From contig NZ_JAYFUM010000009.1 in the NCBI RefSeq assembly GCF_034929435.1, positions 124,001 to 188,000 of the forward strand: 64,000 bases of DNA. The letters are read 5' to 3'. The DNA is from Arcicella rigui (GTDB lineage Bacteria; Bacteroidota; Bacteroidia; Cytophagales; Spirosomataceae). This document shows, piece by piece, positions 62,239-64,000 of the stretch. Numbering within the stretch: the stretch's first letter is position 1; every line of letters starts with the position of its first letter. The notes below the pieces were generated by a model, which was given only the letters and a program-made list of their open reading frames with translations, made no database searches and was not told where the DNA came from. The translations under genes were made by a program, and so were the position numbers.

Positions 62239-64000
62239 TTAGAGCTGATAAAAAACTCTTTTTACTCTCTCGCTGACACTTGTAAGTATTTCATAAGGAA
62301 TTGTATTAATCTTTTTAGCCAATTCAATGATTGTCAATTCCTTATTAAATACAATTACTTCCTCTCCTTCTTGTACGTGTGGCACATCGGTAACATCTAC
62401 CATCGTCATATCCATACACACATTTCCCACTACTTTACATCTTGTACCATTTATCAATACTTCGCCTACGCCTCGGCTGAAACGTCTATCAAAACCATCT
62501 GCATAACCAATGGCAATCGTTGCCGTTTTTGTATCTCTGCTCAAAGCTCCTTTTCTACCATAACCTACTGTATCAGAAGACTTTATATGTTTAATTTGAG
62601 AAATTACCGTTTTCAAAGTACCCACCATTTGTAAATTTACTTGGTCCTCTTCTTGTGCAGCTACACCATATAAACCAATGCCCAAACGAACCATATCAAG
62701 ACGAGCTTCTGGAAAGCGAGCTATACCTGCTGAATTCGCCAAATGGCGTGAAGGTACATAGCCTAAAGCTTCTGAAATCTGATTTGCCATCTCAGTAAAA
62801 ATACTTACCTGATGCAAAGTGAAATCATCATAAACAGATTCGTCGGCGGCAGCTAAATGACTAAAAATGGTTGAAACCCATAAATTAGGATTTGACTGTA
62901 AGTAATCCAACAAAGTTGGTAAATCGTCTTGCTCAAAACCCAAACGGTGCATACCCGTATCTATTTTCAAATGAATCTTTGAACTAAGATTACGATTATC
63001 AATATACTCCGAAAATTCTTTTAGCATCCGTAAACTATAAATTTCTGGTTCGAGCGAATAAGCCAGTAATTGCTCAAAATCGTTTGGTGAGGGATTCATC
63101 ACCATAATTGGCAAATAAACGCCGTTTTGTCTGAGAGCTACGCCTTCGTCGGTATAGGCAACAGCGAGGTAATCTACGCCATGAAATTGAAGTAAATTGG
63201 CTACTTCTGTACTGCCTGCCCCATAAGCAAAAGCTTTTACCATCACCATCATTTTTACTTGCTGACCAATCTTGTCACGGTAGTAATTGAGGTTATTGGT
63301 AATGGCATCTAAATTGATTTCTAAAATCGTTCCATGTGTTTTTTGCACCAAACGATTTACGATTTGCTCAAAACCGTACTTTCTTGCCCCTTTTATTAAA
63401 ATACTTGAATTGTGTAATTGTTTCGGCATAGAGCTTTCTAAAAACTCTTGTGTGTTTTTAAAGAACTTTACTTCTGCCGAAGGTTTTACTGAGCTTGCAC
63501 TAAAGTAAGCTTTGTTTCTTGAAATTACATCGCCAATACCTATGAAAAGCGATAGTTGTCGCTCACGCACCAAATGAGCAATTTGTTTATACAACTCCTT
63601 TTCGGGTATTCCTGTTTCTAATAAATCACTTAAAATAAGTACTTTTTGTGGTCTTTGTTTTTGCTGACCTAAAAAATTAAGAGCAATCGTTAAACCTGCT
63701 AAATCATTATTATAAGTATCGTCAATCAAGTAATTTCCATTGATTCCCTGCTTCATTTCCAGACGCATCGAAACAGGACGAAGTGTTTGTAAACGAGCTT
63801 GTATATCGGTAGAATTATATCCTAAATGCCACAAAGTAAGAATACAGTGAATGGCATTTTCGATAGAGGCTTCGTCGGTGAATGGAATATCAAAAGTAGT
63901 TGGAAATCTTTCCGTTTCAGGCGATACATTTTGAAGAGCCAATGAAACTTTTGTATTATCAATTTCCACTTCCCAGTCTGCTCGAATAGCCGTTTCGGCT
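62239..64000 (-). CDS. Bifunctional MurF/alanine racemase (5' end outside window)
   Basis: The frame is open to the right edge. The visible 576 residues from Met at 63969 (plus ten codons before it) comprise the C-terminal part of MurF (to about 205: GNYLIDDTYNNDLAGLTIAL, VLILSDLLETG, KGARKYGFEQIVNRL) and a full alanine racemase (about 212-576). The PLP lysine is at 245 (MVMVKAFAYGAG), the catalytic Tyr in SDTVGYGRKG, and the C-terminal VNGTRC-like INGTRCKVVGNVCMDMTMVDVTD is present. MurF adds D-Ala-D-Ala to the UDP-MurNAc tripeptide, and Alr makes D-Ala. The fusion is usual in Bacteroidota and supplies the substrate for its own partner domain's pathway. Confidence 0.94.
   Translation of the reverse strand, partial: AETAIRADWEVEIDNTKVSLALQNVSPETERFPTTFDIPFTDEASIENAIHCILTLWHLGYNSTDIQARLQTLRPVSMRLEMKQGINGNYLIDDTYNNDLAGLTIALNFLGQQKQRPQKVLILSDLLETGIPEKELYKQIAHLVRERQLSLFIGIGDVISRNKAYFSASSVKPSAEVKFFKNTQEFLESSMPKQLHNSSILIKGARKYGFEQIVNRLVQKTHGTILEINLDAITNNLNYYRDKIGQQVKMMVMVKAFAYGAGSTEVANLLQFHGVDYLAVAYTDEGVALRQNGVYLPIMVMNPSPNDFEQLLAYSLEPEIYSLRMLKEFSEYIDNRNLSSKIHLKIDTGMHRLGFEQDDLPTLLDYLQSNPNLWVSTIFSHLAAADESVYDDFTLHQVSIFTEMANQISEALGYVPSRHLANSAGIARFPEARLDMVRLGIGLYGVAAQEEDQVNLQMVGTLKTVISQIKHIKSSDTVGYGRKGALSRDTKTATIAIGYADGFDRRFSRGVGEVLINGTRCKVVGNVCMDMTMVDVTDVPHVQEGEEVIVFNKELTIIELAKKINTIPYEILTSVSERVKRVFYQL

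Noticed and set aside
1..64000. tRNA, rRNA or insertion sequence genes
   Set aside because: Gaps over 100 bp were read on both strands; no cloverleaf, T-arm consensus, transposase motif or rRNA core was recognised.

Overview
The window is AT-rich chromosomal DNA of a gliding-type Bacteroidota bacterium. The gene content suggests the Cytophagales (Spirosoma/Emticicia/Flectobacillus relatives), but the genus cannot be fixed from sequence alone. Supporting evidence is the type IX secretion and gliding genes (sprA, porZ, gldF), the ruvA-sprA-gcvH neighbourhood, an OAR-like TonB receptor, the lineage families DUF4199 and DUF4286, very weak Shine-Dalgarno sequences, and promoters of the Bacteroidota form TTTG - about 19-21 nt - TAnnTTTG. 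No tRNA, rRNA, insertion sequence, prophage or CRISPR array was seen. Both window edges cut genes: a sensor kinase on the left and a MurF-alanine racemase fusion on the right.

Layout. 0-5.5 kb: TPR/histidine kinase overlapping a secreted repeat protein, then a Tat-exported Gfo/Idh/MocA oxidoreductase and an outer-membrane-type protein. 5.5-10 kb: DUF4286, gldF, two DUF4199 proteins, a dihydroorotase homologue that lacks metal ligands, and gcvH. 10-23 kb: sprA (7.3 kb), ruvA, an MltD-like lytic transglycosylase, gatA, tatA and a YkvA protein. 22.7-31 kb: malate dehydrogenase, an M20 peptidase, an OmpA lipoprotein, a prohibitin, an Mpo1-like protein, tdk, porZ and a NUMOD4-HNH protein. 31-41 kb: a GH13-like protein, a CoA-binding protein, a large TonB receptor, then a + strand run of hydrolase, RsmI-like methyltransferase, MBL hydrolase and PssA. 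40.7-45.5 kb: a GMC oxidoreductase with an Fe-S-type cysteine cluster plus its Tat-signal small subunit, and a sialate O-acetylesterase.

45.6-53.5 kb is a complete-looking thiamine operon on the - strand: promoter, TPP riboswitch, thiS, thiC, a TenI/ThiE-like gene, thiD, thiE, thiG, thiH and a ThiF/MoeB-rhodanese fusion. Together these cover HMP synthesis (ThiC), HMP phosphorylation (ThiD), sulfur carrier activation (ThiF-like, ThiS), thiazole formation (ThiH, ThiG) and coupling (ThiE). 53.7-64 kb: AraC regulator, PfkB-like kinase with an altered active-site motif, YebC, an NTF2-like protein, a class C beta-lactamase-fold hydrolase, CorA, DUF3592, a DeoR regulator, a candidate small RNA, and murF-alr.

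The most unusual signal is in the gaps between genes. Several gaps are filled with degenerate short-word repeats. In five of them the words form inverted arms. In the same-strand gaps of the thiamine operon and upstream of DUF4199, one arm is flush with the stop codon of the upstream gene and the other lies just before the start of the next. The word differs by locus (GTGATTGAG, GAGCTATGAG, GATTTCGG, GAATTATGAG), but the layout is the same. I do not recognise this as a named repeat family. A second candidate is a promoter-plus-terminator pair on the + strand at 62.04-62.23 kb with no ORF between them, which predicts a small RNA.
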